Notes: generated by a model not told the origin, from the sequence alone. A DNA stretch of 64,000 bases from Oceanobacillus saliphilus (GCF_023522835.1 NZ_JALCZU010000013.1:1-64000), one strand, 5' to 3'; counted from the first letter of the stretch, positions 8,557-17,880 are shown. Numbers and translations: made by a program.

Positions 8557-10029
8557 ATGGTGACTGTGAAAACAGATGTAAAAGAAATCGGGTTGTATAT
8601 AAATGGTAAATATGTACCTGCTAGTGATAATAATACATTTGATGTAATGAACCCAGCTAACCAAGAACTGATTGCCCGTGTTAGTGAGGCTACGGAAGAA
8701 GATGTAGACCGTGCATGTCGAACAGCTAGAGATGCATTTGAGAATGGTCCTTGGAGACAAATGTCTGTAGAAGAACGTGCTGTTAAACTAAGAAAAATGG
8801 CAGATATCATTTTAGAAAGAAAAGAAGAGATTGCTCGTTACGACGCAATGGATGTTGGTAAACCTTATGAAGCTACAGTGGCTCATGAAGTTGCACGTGC
8901 AGCAAATAATATTCGTTTCTTTGCAGATTTTGCCGAAAAACAAGGTGGGGAAACATACCCAATGGGTGAGGAATTCATCAACTATACTAGGTATGAGCCG
9001 GTTGGTGTTGCTGCATTAATTACTCCTTGGAACGTTCCATTTATGTTGACGACTTGGAAACTGGGACCATGTCTAGCTGGAGGAAATACGGCTGTCATTA
9101 AGCCAGCAGAAAACACTCCTTTATCTGTTTCTCTTTTAGGTGAAATTGCAAAAGAAGCAGGAATTCCTGATGGTGTAGTAAATGTTGTACAAGGACAAGG
9201 TGGAGTGGTAGGTAATGCATTGACTACACATCCAGAAGTTGATTTAGTTTCTTTCACTGGTTCAACTGCTACTGGAAAACGAATCCTAAAAAGTGGTGCA
9301 GATACGTTAAAGAAAGTATCATTTGAACTTGGTGGTAAGGCAGCAAACATCATTTTTGAAGATGCGGATCTTGAAAAAGCGGTACCAGGTTCCATTCGTG
9401 CAGCATTCTTTAACTCAGGTCAAGTATGTCTTGCTGGATCAAGAATTCTAGTCGAGCGTTCTATTTTGGATGAATTCTTGGAGAAGTTCAAGCAAGCTGC
9501 ACAGGCTTTAAAAGTAGGGGATCCGCAACAAAAAGGGACAGATATGGGACCATTGGTTAGTGAAGTTCATTATAATAAAGTAACAAGCTACCTTGAAATT
9601 GCGAAAGAAGAAGGTGCAGAGCTCATAAGTGGTGGAAAACGCCCAGATCTTCCAGAACATCTAAGCAATGGGTTTTATCTTGAACCTACTATCTATTTAA
9701 TTGACAACCCGAAAGCTCGTATTTGTCAGGAAGAGATTTTTGGGCCAGTTGTAACGATTATTCCGTTTGATACGGAAGAAGAGGCTCTTCAAATCGCTAA
9801 TGACACGGACTATGGATTAAACGGTGTAGTTTGGACAGAAAACCTTCAAAGAGCACATCGTATTTCTCATAATGTTCGTGCTGGTACGATATGGGTAAAC
9901 TGTTGGTTCGTACGTGACCTCCGCGCTCCATTCGGTGGATTCAAGAAGAGTGGTATGGGTAGAGAAGGCGGTCATCATAGTATGGAATTCTTTACCGAAG
10001 CCAAAAATATTTGTATTGCATTGAATTAA
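8557..10029 (+). CDS. dmpC: 2-hydroxymuconic semialdehyde dehydrogenase
   Basis: A 490-residue NAD-dependent aldehyde dehydrogenase oxidising 2-hydroxymuconic semialdehyde to 2-hydroxymuconate, the entry to the 4-oxalocrotonate branch. Visible are the cofactor and oxyanion motif ITPWNVPFMLTTWKLGP, FTGSTATGKRI, the general-base motif FELGGKAANIIFED, and the nucleophile Cys in FFNSGQVCLAGSRI. Substrate is inferred from context and from RDLRAPFGGFKKSGMGREGG near the C terminus, typical of DmpC/HpaE-like enzymes. AGGG at 8544-8547 lies in the 3' end of the tautomerase gene. Confidence 0.88.
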   Translation: MVTVKTDVKEIGLYINGKYVPASDNNTFDVMNPANQELIARVSEATEEDVDRACRTARDAFENGPWRQMSVEERAVKLRKMADIILERKEEIARYDAMDVGKPYEATVAHEVARAANNIRFFADFAEKQGGETYPMGEEFINYTRYEPVGVAALITPWNVPFMLTTWKLGPCLAGGNTAVIKPAENTPLSVSLLGEIAKEAGIPDGVVNVVQGQGGVVGNALTTHPEVDLVSFTGSTATGKRILKSGADTLKKVSFELGGKAANIIFEDADLEKAVPGSIRAAFFNSGQVCLAGSRILVERSILDEFLEKFKQAAQALKVGDPQQKGTDMGPLVSEVHYNKVTSYLEIAKEEGAELISGGKRPDLPEHLSNGFYLEPTIYLIDNPKARICQEEIFGPVVTIIPFDTEEEALQIANDTDYGLNGVVWTENLQRAHRISHNVRAGTIWVNCWFVRDLRAPFGGFKKSGMGREGGHHSMEFFTEAKNICIALN

Positions 10030-10038
10030 CTAGAAAAC

Positions 10039-10064
10039 GGTTCTTCTCAAAAATGAGGAGAGCC
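10039..10064 (+). terminator. Hairpin after dmpC
   Basis: Arms GGTTCTTCTC (10039-10048) and GAGGAGAGCC (10055-10064) pair with two G-U pairs and are followed by ATCTTTATTATTT. It is a moderate terminator candidate for the dmp operon. Confidence 0.5.
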
Positions 10065-10078
10065 ATCTTTATTATTTA

Positions 10079-10159
10079 AATGAACAGACAAGTTCGCTTG
10101 AGGAGATTCAGGAACAGCTAGGGGAATTAACAAAATGGTCCAAAAAAAACGGCATTTAA
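10079..10159 (+). pseudogene. Coding-like remnant of an unidentified gene
   Basis: One frame reads as a plausible protein C terminus (NEQTSSLEEIQEQLGEL... ending KWSKKNGI) with a stop at 10157-10159 but no start or ribosome binding site. It was not recognised and may be the tail of a deleted gene. Confidence 0.2.
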
Positions 10160-10257
10160 GAGGGAAGCACTATCTAGTTTAGTTGCATGATAAACATCTT
10201 AAAACCTGAATTATTCACACTTCTAACCGAAAGTACGAATTGAAGCCAAAATGGAAT

Positions 10258-10319
10258 TCAAGTTCCTGTCCCCTATCGCTTTTAAAACTGTAAAGCAGCG
10301 GATAACAGGCACCGTTTTC
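10258..10319. repeat. Palindromic repeat, copy a
   Basis: Member of the window-wide repeat with outer arms like GTGCCTGTCCCC and GGGGACAGGCAC and a central TTTAATACTGTAAAGCAGCG. This copy has CCTGTCCCC on the left and a degraded right arm (GATAACAGGCACCG). It lies in a 530-bp stretch between dmpC and the lipoprotein gene where no intact gene is seen. Confidence 0.75.
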
Positions 10320-10445
10320 GTGTCACTGCCTTCGGTTCCTCCCGATTGTAAGTTATTTGGTGGAAATTTTAGGCGGCTTGAACAGTGGGGGAAAATTAAA
10401 TAATGCTCAGATAACACCATGAAATAGCTTAATAATAGTTCCATC

Positions 10446-10469
10446 AGACTTCCAAACGTTTGGAGGTCT
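10446..10469 (+). terminator. Strong intrinsic terminator
   Basis: A perfect palindromic stem (AGACTTCCAAAC / GTTTGGAGGTCT with one G-U) followed by eight T residues. No intact gene precedes it, so it probably outlived a gene now lost. Confidence 0.75.
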
Positions 10470-10560
10470 TTTTTTTATTTGGAAATAGATGTAACACTTT
10501 TCCGAAAATTACGTCTGTAATGATAGATAAGCTGTTAGAAAATGGAAGGGGTAGTTCTCT

Positions 10561-11505
10561 ATGAAAAAAGGTTTGTTTATTTTAATTGTTCTTTGGATTG
10601 GCATTCTGTTAAATGCCTGCAGTAATGATGCTGAAAATAGTACTACATTCAGTGATAGGGCTGATTTTGACACAGAGGAAAGCGCAGAGATGGTAGAGAT
10701 GGAAAGCAACAACTCAATTAGTGGAGGAAGTGATGGTGCCACAGAGCAGGCAGTAAGTGATTCACGAGAAGAAAGTGTTTCACCACAAGAAGGAGCATTC
10801 ATCCAGACAAATCGAAAAATAATTTATACTGCCAATCTGCAAATTGAGGTAAAAAATTTCCAACAAACATTAAATACGATTCAGTCCCAGGTTGCAAATC
10901 GCGGAGGATATATTGTGGATTCTAATATGCAAGGATACGCTGAAAATGATTCCATCAATGGACATGTGACAGTGAGGATTCCCCAGGACCAGTTCCGTGA
11001 ATTTATTCAGGTAGTGGAAGATGGAAGCAGTAAAGTGTTGGAAAGTTCCATTTCAGGTCAGGACGTGACAGAGGAATTTATTGATTTGGAATCACGTTTG
11101 AAATCGAAGCGTGTTGTGGAAGAAAGACTGCTCTCATTTATGGAACAAGCAGAGAAAACAGAAGACCTGTTAACCATTTCAGCCGATTTAGCAAAGGTTC
11201 AAGGTGAAATGGAGGAAATTACAGGGAGAATGAATTATTTAGAAAATAGAACTGACTTGGCAACAGTTACGATCTATATGGAGGAAAACAATGTAACAAT
11301 CTCAGGAATGAGCGAAGGGGAACTAGACACCTGGGAAAAAACGAAAAAACAATTTTTGAACAGCATTAATTTTATTCTCGCCGTATTTTCAGGCATTTTT
11401 GTTTTCTTTATAGGTAATCTGCCTGTGTTTATCTTGCTCGGAATTATAGCAATGATTGTATTTTTCATTTATAGAGGAATAAAGAAAAATAACCAGAATG
11501 ATTAG
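10561..11505 (+). CDS. DUF4349-containing lipoprotein with C-terminal membrane anchor
   Basis: A 314-residue protein. Residues 1-20 form a lipoprotein signal peptide ending in the lipobox LLNAC, followed by a low-complexity acidic Ser/Glu linker to about 75. A DUF4349 domain follows (about 78-245: KIIYTANLQIEVKNFQQTL, GHVTVRIPQDQF, and a coiled-coil stretch with LESRLKSKRVVEERLL). One or two hydrophobic helices lie at about 262-305, then basic residues. The likely topology is an extracytoplasmic domain tethered at both ends. The domain's function is unknown; related proteins are common in Bacillaceae. The ATG follows GAAGGGG. Confidence 0.8.
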   Translation: MKKGLFILIVLWIGILLNACSNDAENSTTFSDRADFDTEESAEMVEMESNNSISGGSDGATEQAVSDSREESVSPQEGAFIQTNRKIIYTANLQIEVKNFQQTLNTIQSQVANRGGYIVDSNMQGYAENDSINGHVTVRIPQDQFREFIQVVEDGSSKVLESSISGQDVTEEFIDLESRLKSKRVVEERLLSFMEQAEKTEDLLTISADLAKVQGEMEEITGRMNYLENRTDLATVTIYMEENNVTISGMSEGELDTWEKTKKQFLNSINFILAVFSGIFVFFIGNLPVFILLGIIAMIVFFIYRGIKKNNQND

Positions 11506-11825
11506 GCACATTGGTGAAGTTCAATGGGAGATGAGTTAATACTTGGTTATAACTAATGAAGTCAGGTGTAGATACAAAAAGTAATTGACATACAAAAGTG
11601 TCGGTCACTTTTTGTTAATCTACAATTGTGAACTAAATAACGTTCCATTAATATGACAGAAAAGGCATGGATACATATGTTTCCCATAACTAATAAGGTG
11701 AGCGTTTTTGGTTGAAGTAGGCACACTTACATATAGGAACGTTTGTTTGTTCTTTGGGGATATGCTATACTATTCGTAGGAAAACACCTCTGTAAGTCTT
11801 CATATACCACAAAGGATGTGTTGAA
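11506..11825. other. Intergenic region with terminator and promoter
   Basis: AAAAGTG/CACTTTT at 11594-11612, followed by T residues, ends the lipoprotein transcript. A TTGTTT/TATACT promoter with a 17-bp spacer is readable at about 11745-11774 ahead of the Rpn gene. Nothing else is recognised. Confidence 0.5.
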
Positions 11826-12995
11826 ATGTTACGAGACATACTCATTCAAAAAAATTCCCCGTATTATACCGCACTTGCACTTCAAAAGGTAAGAGAGAGC
11901 CCAAGAGAATACTATCACAACAGAACAAAGCTGCTTAAACGGATACCGCTCGCTAGACTAATGGATTTGAAAGTGGACTATGCTTTCAAGCAACTATTTG
12001 GAAATGAAAAGAATAAGGATATCACGGTTGTCTTTTTGAATGCTATTTTGCAACGAACAGGTCGGAATCGCATCAAAGATATTTCATTTACGAATACGGA
12101 ATCAGGCGGCGAATATATTGATGATAAACAGTCAAGGCTCGATTTATTAGTTGTCACTGATGCTAATGAATGGATTAATGTAGAGATTCAATTTACCAAT
12201 AAATACGAAATGGTTAAACGTTCGATTTATTATTGGTCGGGGACATATCGCAACCCTTTTCAAAAAGGGATGAGTTATAGGGAACTGTCATCTGTAATAA
12301 CTATTAACATCATGAATTTTAATCTACTTGATCAAACAGAACGTTTCCATACGACATTTCATTTGTACGAGGATGAAGAAAGGTTCAAATTGACAAATGT
12401 GATGGAATTTCATTTTGTTGAAATGCCGAAGTTAATAAAGGACTGGAAAGATGATAAACTAGACTCATGGAATAATGTGTTGGCAAGGTGGCTATTGATG
12501 CTTGGAATTGTTGATCACCGCCAGGGGAAAATCTACGATGATATTTATAAGGAATTGGAGGAAATCACCTTGAAAGATAAAACATTACGTCATGCTTTTG
12601 AGAATTGGGAAGAACTGAGTATGACCCAGGAACAATACCTTGCCTATGAATCACGATTGAAGCATATTATGGATGAAGAATCGGTACAGCGTGACAACGA
12701 GCTATTAATGAAAGAGGTAGAACAAATAAAAATAGAAACAGAACAAATAAAAATAGAAACAGAACAAATAAAAATAGAAACAGAACAAATAAAAATAGAA
12801 ACAGAACAAATAAAAATAGAAGCAGAACAAAGAGTAACAGAAGCAGAACAAAGAGTAAAAGAAGCAGAGGAAAAAGCAAAGGAATCATTAGCCCGCCGTC
12901 TTTTAACAAAAGGTATGGAAGTGGAATTTGTCGTAGAGTCTGTAGAACTTACAAAAGATAAAGTTATTGAAATCCAGAGAGGTATGCAGGGATAA
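11826..12995 (+). CDS. Rpn/PD-(D/E)XK family protein with tandem-heptad tail
   Basis: A 389-residue member of the Rpn (recombination-promoting nuclease, formerly putative transposase, TIGR01784) family. The nuclease-like core spans about 40-200: LMDLKVDYAFKQLFGNEKN, then SRLDLLVVTDANEWINVEIQ, which carries the D...ExQ catalytic pattern. Family members are DNA endonucleases that raise RecA-independent recombination. Residues 299-347 are seven consecutive heptads (EQIKIET and variants) encoded by 21-bp direct repeats, predicted to form a coiled coil for oligomerisation. ATG 11826 follows AAAGGATG; an internal ATG at 11961 has no ribosome binding site. Confidence 0.82.
   Translation: MLRDILIQKNSPYYTALALQKVRESPREYYHNRTKLLKRIPLARLMDLKVDYAFKQLFGNEKNKDITVVFLNAILQRTGRNRIKDISFTNTESGGEYIDDKQSRLDLLVVTDANEWINVEIQFTNKYEMVKRSIYYWSGTYRNPFQKGMSYRELSSVITINIMNFNLLDQTERFHTTFHLYEDEERFKLTNVMEFHFVEMPKLIKDWKDDKLDSWNNVLARWLLMLGIVDHRQGKIYDDIYKELEEITLKDKTLRHAFENWEELSMTQEQYLAYESRLKHIMDEESVQRDNELLMKEVEQIKIETEQIKIETEQIKIETEQIKIETEQIKIEAEQRVTEAEQRVKEAEEKAKESLARRLLTKGMEVEFVVESVELTKDKVIEIQRGMQG
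12720..12866 (+). repeat. Seven tandem 21-bp repeats inside the Rpn gene
   Basis: The unit GAACAAATAAAAATAGAAAC plus A repeats in phase with the codons. Units 1-4 are identical, unit 5 has one change, and units 6 and 7 are diverged (GAACAAAGAGTAAMAGAAGC plus A). Each unit encodes one coiled-coil heptad. Identical adjacent copies suggest recent expansion and likely copy-number variation between strains. Confidence 0.95.
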
Positions 12996-13138
12996 AACGT
13001 TACTAATCTAACTTTGGAAAATAATCTAGGTATCGGTGGGCCGATGATTTAAAACGGCCTTAACTATCTCCATCGCTAAGTATCATGGTTATATCCTGAG
13101 TTGTAAATAAATCTAGATTGAAATTTTAGAGCCATAAC

Positions 13139-13169
13139 CCCCATTTCTTTAGAGGATAAAGAAATGGGG
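13139..13169 (+). terminator. Intrinsic terminator after the Rpn gene
   Basis: A perfect 12-bp stem CCCCATTTCTTT / AAAGAAATGGGG with a 7-nt loop, followed by TTTTT. Confidence 0.85.
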
Positions 13170-13191
13170 TTTTTCTGTGAGAGAAGCGCTG

Positions 13192-13318
13192 GGACGGTTC
13201 TTTTGCTTCCTTGGAGGAATAATTTACAAATGGGGTGTATTGTCACTTGCTAGAAATCAAAGAGCATGCGCCACCCCTTTATCATATTAGAGTAGTGGGG
13301 GACAGGCACGACCTTTAT
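13192..13318. repeat. Long repeat, copy b (related to 25028-25155)
   Basis: About 127 bp, roughly 87 percent identical by eye to 25028-25155. It begins GGACGGTTCTTTTGCTTCCT and ends with a half like the short palindromic repeat (GTGGGGGACAGGCACG). No protein is encoded. Confidence 0.85.
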
Positions 13319-13732
13319 AGTCCCCCAATCCCTTTGTTTACAATTTGATTAAAATAAGCATTAATATTTTTACATTTTGTCCAATGTATAAAATATTTCA
13401 AAGATTATAATAGTTATATAATACGTACTTGTATATATAGTTAATATAACGAAACATTTCTTTGATTAGAATCTAACATAGGGCAATAACCACACCTCTC
13501 TACATGTAAATACCTCTTTATTCAATTGGTTTTTTCTAGAAATAAATACTGCATCGCCTTACGAGAGAAGGAAGCTTCGTAGTCTATTTATCATACCAAC
13601 CCTTTCCAGGTCAAACCGTTTACACAAATCAGAAGGCACGAATTCATGGAATACTTCATCCGTTATGAAAGGAATAATTTTCTCTTCCTTTTTTCTTTTG
13701 TTTAGCCACTAATATTTAAAGGAGGTTTATCA

Positions 13733-15109
13733 TTGGGTAATTTATTAAAAAACTTAATAGCTGATGATGTACTGAAGCAAAATTTCGAGGAAGCGAAGCC
13801 AAGCTTTAATCAACAGGAAGCATTGGATGAGGCAAATCGGTGCTTATATTGTTACGATGCGCCTTGTATTACAGCTTGTCCTACAGGCATTGATATCCCA
13901 AGCTTCATTAAAAAGATTGCATCTGGAAATATGAAGGGATCTGCCACGACGATTATGGAATCCAACCCAGTAGGTGCCAGTTGTGCAAGGGTGTGTCCGA
14001 CAGAGGAGCTCTGCGAAGGTGCCTGTGTACTGAACCACTCGACAAAAGCAATCCCGATTGGCGACCTGCAGCGATATGCAACCGATTGGGCTATTAAAAA
14101 CGAACAGGTTTTGTTTCAGGCTGGTAAAAAGAATGGAAAACGGGTTGCCATCGTTGGTAGTGGACCTGCTGGATTATCGACAGCAAGGGAATTGGCCCGT
14201 TTGGGTTATGAAGTAACAATTTTCGAGAAGAAGAACGAGGCGGGAGGGTTAGATACGTTTGGAATTGTTCCATTCCGTCTTCCAAAGGAGATAGCTCTTT
14301 GGGAAGTGGGACAGGTGGAAAAGCTTGGTGTTGAAATTCGCACCAATATGGAATTGGGGAAAGACATTTTTGCAGACGAATTATTTGAAAACTATGATGC
14401 TGTCGTGCTAGCAATTGGCATGTCAAAGGTGCCAATGCTTGGAATTGTTGGGGAGGAACTTTCAGGGATTTACGATGCTATTGATCTCGTTGAGCGAACA
14501 AAAGAAGGGCATTATGATGCAGGATTCCGTGGCAAACGCGTTGCTGTAATCGGGGCAGGAAATACTGCGATTGATGGTGCCACAACATCTATAAGGTTAG
14601 GCGCGGAAAATGTTAAGATTTTATATCGCAGGACAGAAGCAGAAATGACTGCATATGATTTTGAATATGAGTTTGCAAAGCAGGATGGTGTTGAATTTAG
14701 ATGGCTGACCACCCCGAAACGATTAATCAGCGACGAAGAGGGCCATGTGAAGCAGATGGAATGTGTGAAAATGGAGCTGCGTGATTCAGGAAAAGATGGA
14801 CGCCGGAGACCAGTTGAAATTACCGGCTCTGAATTCATAATGGATGTTGATATTGTTGTGAAAGCAATTGGGCAAACGAGGCATACGAAGATTATTGAAA
14901 GTTTTGGTTTGGAGCATGACGGAGGAGTTGTAAAAGTCGATCCGGAATCATCCATCACTTCAAATCCAAAAGTATATGCTTGCGGCGATGTGATTTTTGG
15001 CAAGGGTGTTGGTGAAGCAATGGTCGTATCTGCTGCCCAGCAAGGAAAGGAAACGGCATTATCCATCCACGAGCGCTTTAACGAATCTGTAAAGGAAATT
15101 GCTTTATAA
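13733..15109 (+). CDS. preT: NAD-dependent dihydropyrimidine dehydrogenase subunit PreT
   Basis: Electron-input subunit of the enzyme that reduces uracil or thymine to dihydropyrimidine. The 458-residue protein has an N-terminal 4Fe-4S region (CLYCYDAPCITACPTGID, then SCARVCP and CEGAC at about 35-100), an FAD dinucleotide fold (VAIVGSGPAGLSTARELARL, about 137-156) and an NAD(P) fold (VAVIGAGNTAIDGATTSIRL). It ends with a DVIFGKGVGEAMVVSAAQQG region. TTG 13733 lies after AAAGGAGG; the first gene of a six-gene operon. Confidence 0.92.
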   Translation: MGNLLKNLIADDVLKQNFEEAKPSFNQQEALDEANRCLYCYDAPCITACPTGIDIPSFIKKIASGNMKGSATTIMESNPVGASCARVCPTEELCEGACVLNHSTKAIPIGDLQRYATDWAIKNEQVLFQAGKKNGKRVAIVGSGPAGLSTARELARLGYEVTIFEKKNEAGGLDTFGIVPFRLPKEIALWEVGQVEKLGVEIRTNMELGKDIFADELFENYDAVVLAIGMSKVPMLGIVGEELSGIYDAIDLVERTKEGHYDAGFRGKRVAVIGAGNTAIDGATTSIRLGAENVKILYRRTEAEMTAYDFEYEFAKQDGVEFRWLTTPKRLISDEEGHVKQMECVKMELRDSGKDGRRRPVEITGSEFIMDVDIVVKAIGQTRHTKIIESFGLEHDGGVVKVDPESSITSNPKVYACGDVIFGKGVGEAMVVSAAQQGKETALSIHERFNESVKEIAL

Positions 15110-15135
15110 ATTGAATCAAGGACAGGAGGATGAAC

Positions 15136-16395
15136 ATGGCTGATATAAGTATTAATTTTGCTGGCATCAAATCACCCAATCCGTACTGGCTGGCCTCTGC
15201 ACCACCAACAAATACGGGCTATCAAGTACAGCGGGCATTTGAAGCAGGATGGGGAGGCGCTGTATGGAAAACGCTTGGGGAACCCATTTTGAATGTAACT
15301 TCACGTTTCGGTGCACATCACTTTAATGGTCAGCGGGTTGCCGGTTTTAATAACATTGAATTAATTTCGGATCGTCCATTGGAGGTTAATCTAAAGGAGA
15401 TTTACGAAACAAAGAAGCTGTATCCAGACCAGGTTATCATTGCTTCCCTGATGGTTGAACCTGAACGGGAGAAATGGCACGAGTTAGTGAAGAAGGTACA
15501 GGATGTTGGAGTTGATGGGATTGAGTTAAATCTCGGATGCCCTCATGGTATGTCTGAACGCGGGATGGGATCAGCTATTGGTCAGCATCCGGATTTAGTC
15601 GAAATGACGACCATGTATGCCAAGGAAGCAGCTATTGTACCTGTCATTACTAAGTTGACCCCAAATATTACCGATATCAGAGTTACAGCTAAAGCAGCAT
15701 TACAGGGTGGAGCAGATGCGGTAAGCATGATTAACACAATCAACAGTTTAATTGGTGTAGATCTGGATACATGGAATACAATTCCGAATGTGAATGGGAA
15801 GGGTGCACATGGTGGTTACTGTGGTCCCGCGGTAAAGCCGATTGCGTTAAATATGGTCGGCGATTGTGCAAGAGATCCTGGGTTCAATATCCCGATTTCA
15901 GGAATTGGCGGGGTTTCCACCTGGCAGGATACGGTTGAGTTTATGTTGATGGGGGCAGGTGGTGTCCAAATTTGTACGGCAGCGATGCATCACGGATTCC
16001 GAATTATTGATGATTTGACAGAAGGTTTATCCAATTATCTGGATGAAAAAGGAATCGCTTCTGTCAGTGAAATTATTGGCGCGTCAGTTGAGAAATACAC
16101 AGACTGGAGTAATCTGGATCTGAATCATAAGGTCGTTGCCCGTATAAATAACGATATTTGCATTAATTGCAATAAGTGTCATATTGCATGTGAAGATACA
16201 TCCCATCAATGTATTGATATGTTAAAAGATGAGAACGGCAATAACTATCTGAAGGTAAGGGAAGATGATTGTGTCGGATGTAATCTTTGCTCGATTGTTT
16301 GTCCAGTGGATGGGGCTATTGACATGATTGACCTCACTCCAACAGAACCGCCAATGTCATGGAATAAGCGTGAAGCAGCAATTAAGATGCTTTAA
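15136..16395 (+). CDS. preA: NAD-dependent dihydropyrimidine dehydrogenase subunit PreA
   Basis: Catalytic FMN subunit reducing uracil/thymine. The 419-residue protein has a dihydroorotate dehydrogenase-like TIM barrel (about 1-320, with LNLGCPHGMSERGMGSAIGQ and ISGIGGVSTWQDTVEF) and two C-terminal 4Fe-4S motifs (CINCNKCHIAC and CVGCNLCSIVCP). The ATG at 15136 is chosen because an in-frame ATG at 15130 abuts AGGAGG. From memory, mammalian DPD has the catalytic Cys in ACGQ where this protein has AIGQ, so the proton donor may differ; this was not checked by alignment. It is 26 bp after preT. Confidence 0.9.
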   Translation: MADISINFAGIKSPNPYWLASAPPTNTGYQVQRAFEAGWGGAVWKTLGEPILNVTSRFGAHHFNGQRVAGFNNIELISDRPLEVNLKEIYETKKLYPDQVIIASLMVEPEREKWHELVKKVQDVGVDGIELNLGCPHGMSERGMGSAIGQHPDLVEMTTMYAKEAAIVPVITKLTPNITDIRVTAKAALQGGADAVSMINTINSLIGVDLDTWNTIPNVNGKGAHGGYCGPAVKPIALNMVGDCARDPGFNIPISGIGGVSTWQDTVEFMLMGAGGVQICTAAMHHGFRIIDDLTEGLSNYLDEKGIASVSEIIGASVEKYTDWSNLDLNHKVVARINNDICINCNKCHIACEDTSHQCIDMLKDENGNNYLKVREDDCVGCNLCSIVCPVDGAIDMIDLTPTEPPMSWNKREAAIKML

Positions 16396-16458
16396 AAAAC
16401 AAACCTAGAAACAGTAATCTCATCTTACAAGCATTCATTCCATAAGAGGAGGATTTCA

Positions 16459-17880
16459 ATGAAGAAGATTATTAAAAATGGAACCATTGTTACCGCAACG
16501 GATACGTACAAGGCCGATATTTTGATTGAAGAAGACAAAGTGAAAGCGATTGGAAAGGACCTTAGCGATGTTTATGCAGAAGTGATTGATGCAACCGGCC
16601 AGTATGTCTTTCCTGGAGGAATTGATCCACATACACATATGGAGATGCCATTTGGCGGAACAGTCACAAAGGATGATTTTGAAAGCGGTACCATAGCTGC
16701 AGCGCATGGTGGAACAACAACCATTATTGATTTTTGTTTAACAGAGAAAGGCAAATCGCTCCGGAGCGCACTTGAAACGTGGCATTCGAAATCCGATGGC
16801 AGAGCTGTGATTGATTATGGATTTCATTTGCAGATTGTCGAAGCAAATGAAGAAGTATTGAAGGAAATACCTGTTGTCATGGAAGAAGAGGGTGTAACTT
16901 CTTTTAAAGTTTTTATGGCTTATAAAAATGTGCTGCAGGCAGATGATGAGACACTCTTTCAGACACTGACCACCGCCAGGGAACATGGTGGATTGGTTAT
17001 GGTCCATGCAGAAAACGGGGATGTCATTGAATATTTGACAAAGGAGGCCTTGAAACAGGGAAACACGGAACCGATTTATCATGCCTTGACACGCCCACCA
17101 GAGCTGGAGGGGGAAGCTACAGGCCGTGCAGCTAAACTGACTGCACTGGCAGATTCACAATTATATGTTGTCCACGTTACATGCAAAGAAGCAGTGGAGC
17201 AAATTGCGGAGGCCCGCAATAAAGGATTTCGCGTATTTGGTGAGACCTGTCCACAGTATTTGGTGCTTGATCAGTCCCACATGGAAAAGTCAGAATTTGA
17301 AGGTGCCAAGTATGTCTGGTCACCGCCGCTTCGGGATAAGTCCAACCAGGAAGTATTGTGGAACGCACTGAAAATTGGACAATTACAAACCGTTGGATCT
17401 GATCATTGTTCCTTCGATTTTAATGGACAAAAGGATTTGGGCAGGGATGATTTTACGAAGATCCCAAATGGGGGGCCGTTTGTGGAAGATCGCTTCAGTG
17501 TTCTATTTTCGGAAGGAGTTAAAAAAGGACGTATTTCCATTAACCAATTCGTTGATATGATTTCAACACAGGCAGCAAAGCTCTTTGGTCTATTCCCGCA
17601 AAAAGGGACGATAGCACCTGGAAGTGACGCGGATATTGTTCTCTTTGATCCGAATGTCGAACGTACTATTTCGGTGAGTACACATCATATGGCAGTGGAC
17701 TACAATGCACTGGAAGGAATGAAAATAACCGGTCAGCCTGTGTCGGTATTATCGCGAGGCGAATTCGTTGTTAAAGATAAGGAATTTGTAGGAAATCCCG
17801 GTACAGGGAAATTTTTAAAACGCGCAAAATTTAATGATAGGACAATTGTAAAGCAGGAAGAAGCAACAGCAAATAGATAA
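16459..17880 (+). CDS. hydA: Dihydropyrimidinase (D-hydantoinase)
   Basis: Opens dihydrouracil/dihydrothymine to N-carbamoyl-beta-amino acids. The 473-residue amidohydrolase has all binuclear-metal motifs: DPHTHMEMPFGG (HxH), SFKVFMAYK (carboxylated lysine near 152), MVHAENGD, LYVVHVTC and GSDHCSFDFNGQKDLG (Asp). The length is typical for bacterial enzymes (about 460-475). ATG after GAGGAGG. It lies between preTA and the permease, matching the second step of the reductive pathway. Confidence 0.92.
   Translation: MKKIIKNGTIVTATDTYKADILIEEDKVKAIGKDLSDVYAEVIDATGQYVFPGGIDPHTHMEMPFGGTVTKDDFESGTIAAAHGGTTTIIDFCLTEKGKSLRSALETWHSKSDGRAVIDYGFHLQIVEANEEVLKEIPVVMEEEGVTSFKVFMAYKNVLQADDETLFQTLTTAREHGGLVMVHAENGDVIEYLTKEALKQGNTEPIYHALTRPPELEGEATGRAAKLTALADSQLYVVHVTCKEAVEQIAEARNKGFRVFGETCPQYLVLDQSHMEKSEFEGAKYVWSPPLRDKSNQEVLWNALKIGQLQTVGSDHCSFDFNGQKDLGRDDFTKIPNGGPFVEDRFSVLFSEGVKKGRISINQFVDMISTQAAKLFGLFPQKGTIAPGSDADIVLFDPNVERTISVSTHHMAVDYNALEGMKITGQPVSVLSRGEFVVKDKEFVGNPGTGKFLKRAKFNDRTIVKQEEATANR

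Larger units (their letters stand above)
12996..13732. other. 737-bp intergenic region: terminator, repeats, operon leader
   Basis: The segment at about 13085-13150 is related to 26148-26215. A terminator lies at 13139-13169 and a long repeat at 13192-13318. The remaining 400 bp (13330-13732) are very AT-rich and presumably hold the promoter and operator of the pyrimidine operon, but no known binding site was recognised. Confidence 0.5.

Noticed and set aside
12720-12866. Possible CRISPR array (regular 21-bp repeats)
   Set aside because: The repeats are contiguous without spacers and lie in frame inside a protein gene.
12667-12909. Minus-strand 80-codon frame, Leu/Phe-rich
   Set aside because: It is the antisense of the 21-bp heptad repeats in the Rpn gene; its repetitive LFLFVLF pattern has no start signal.
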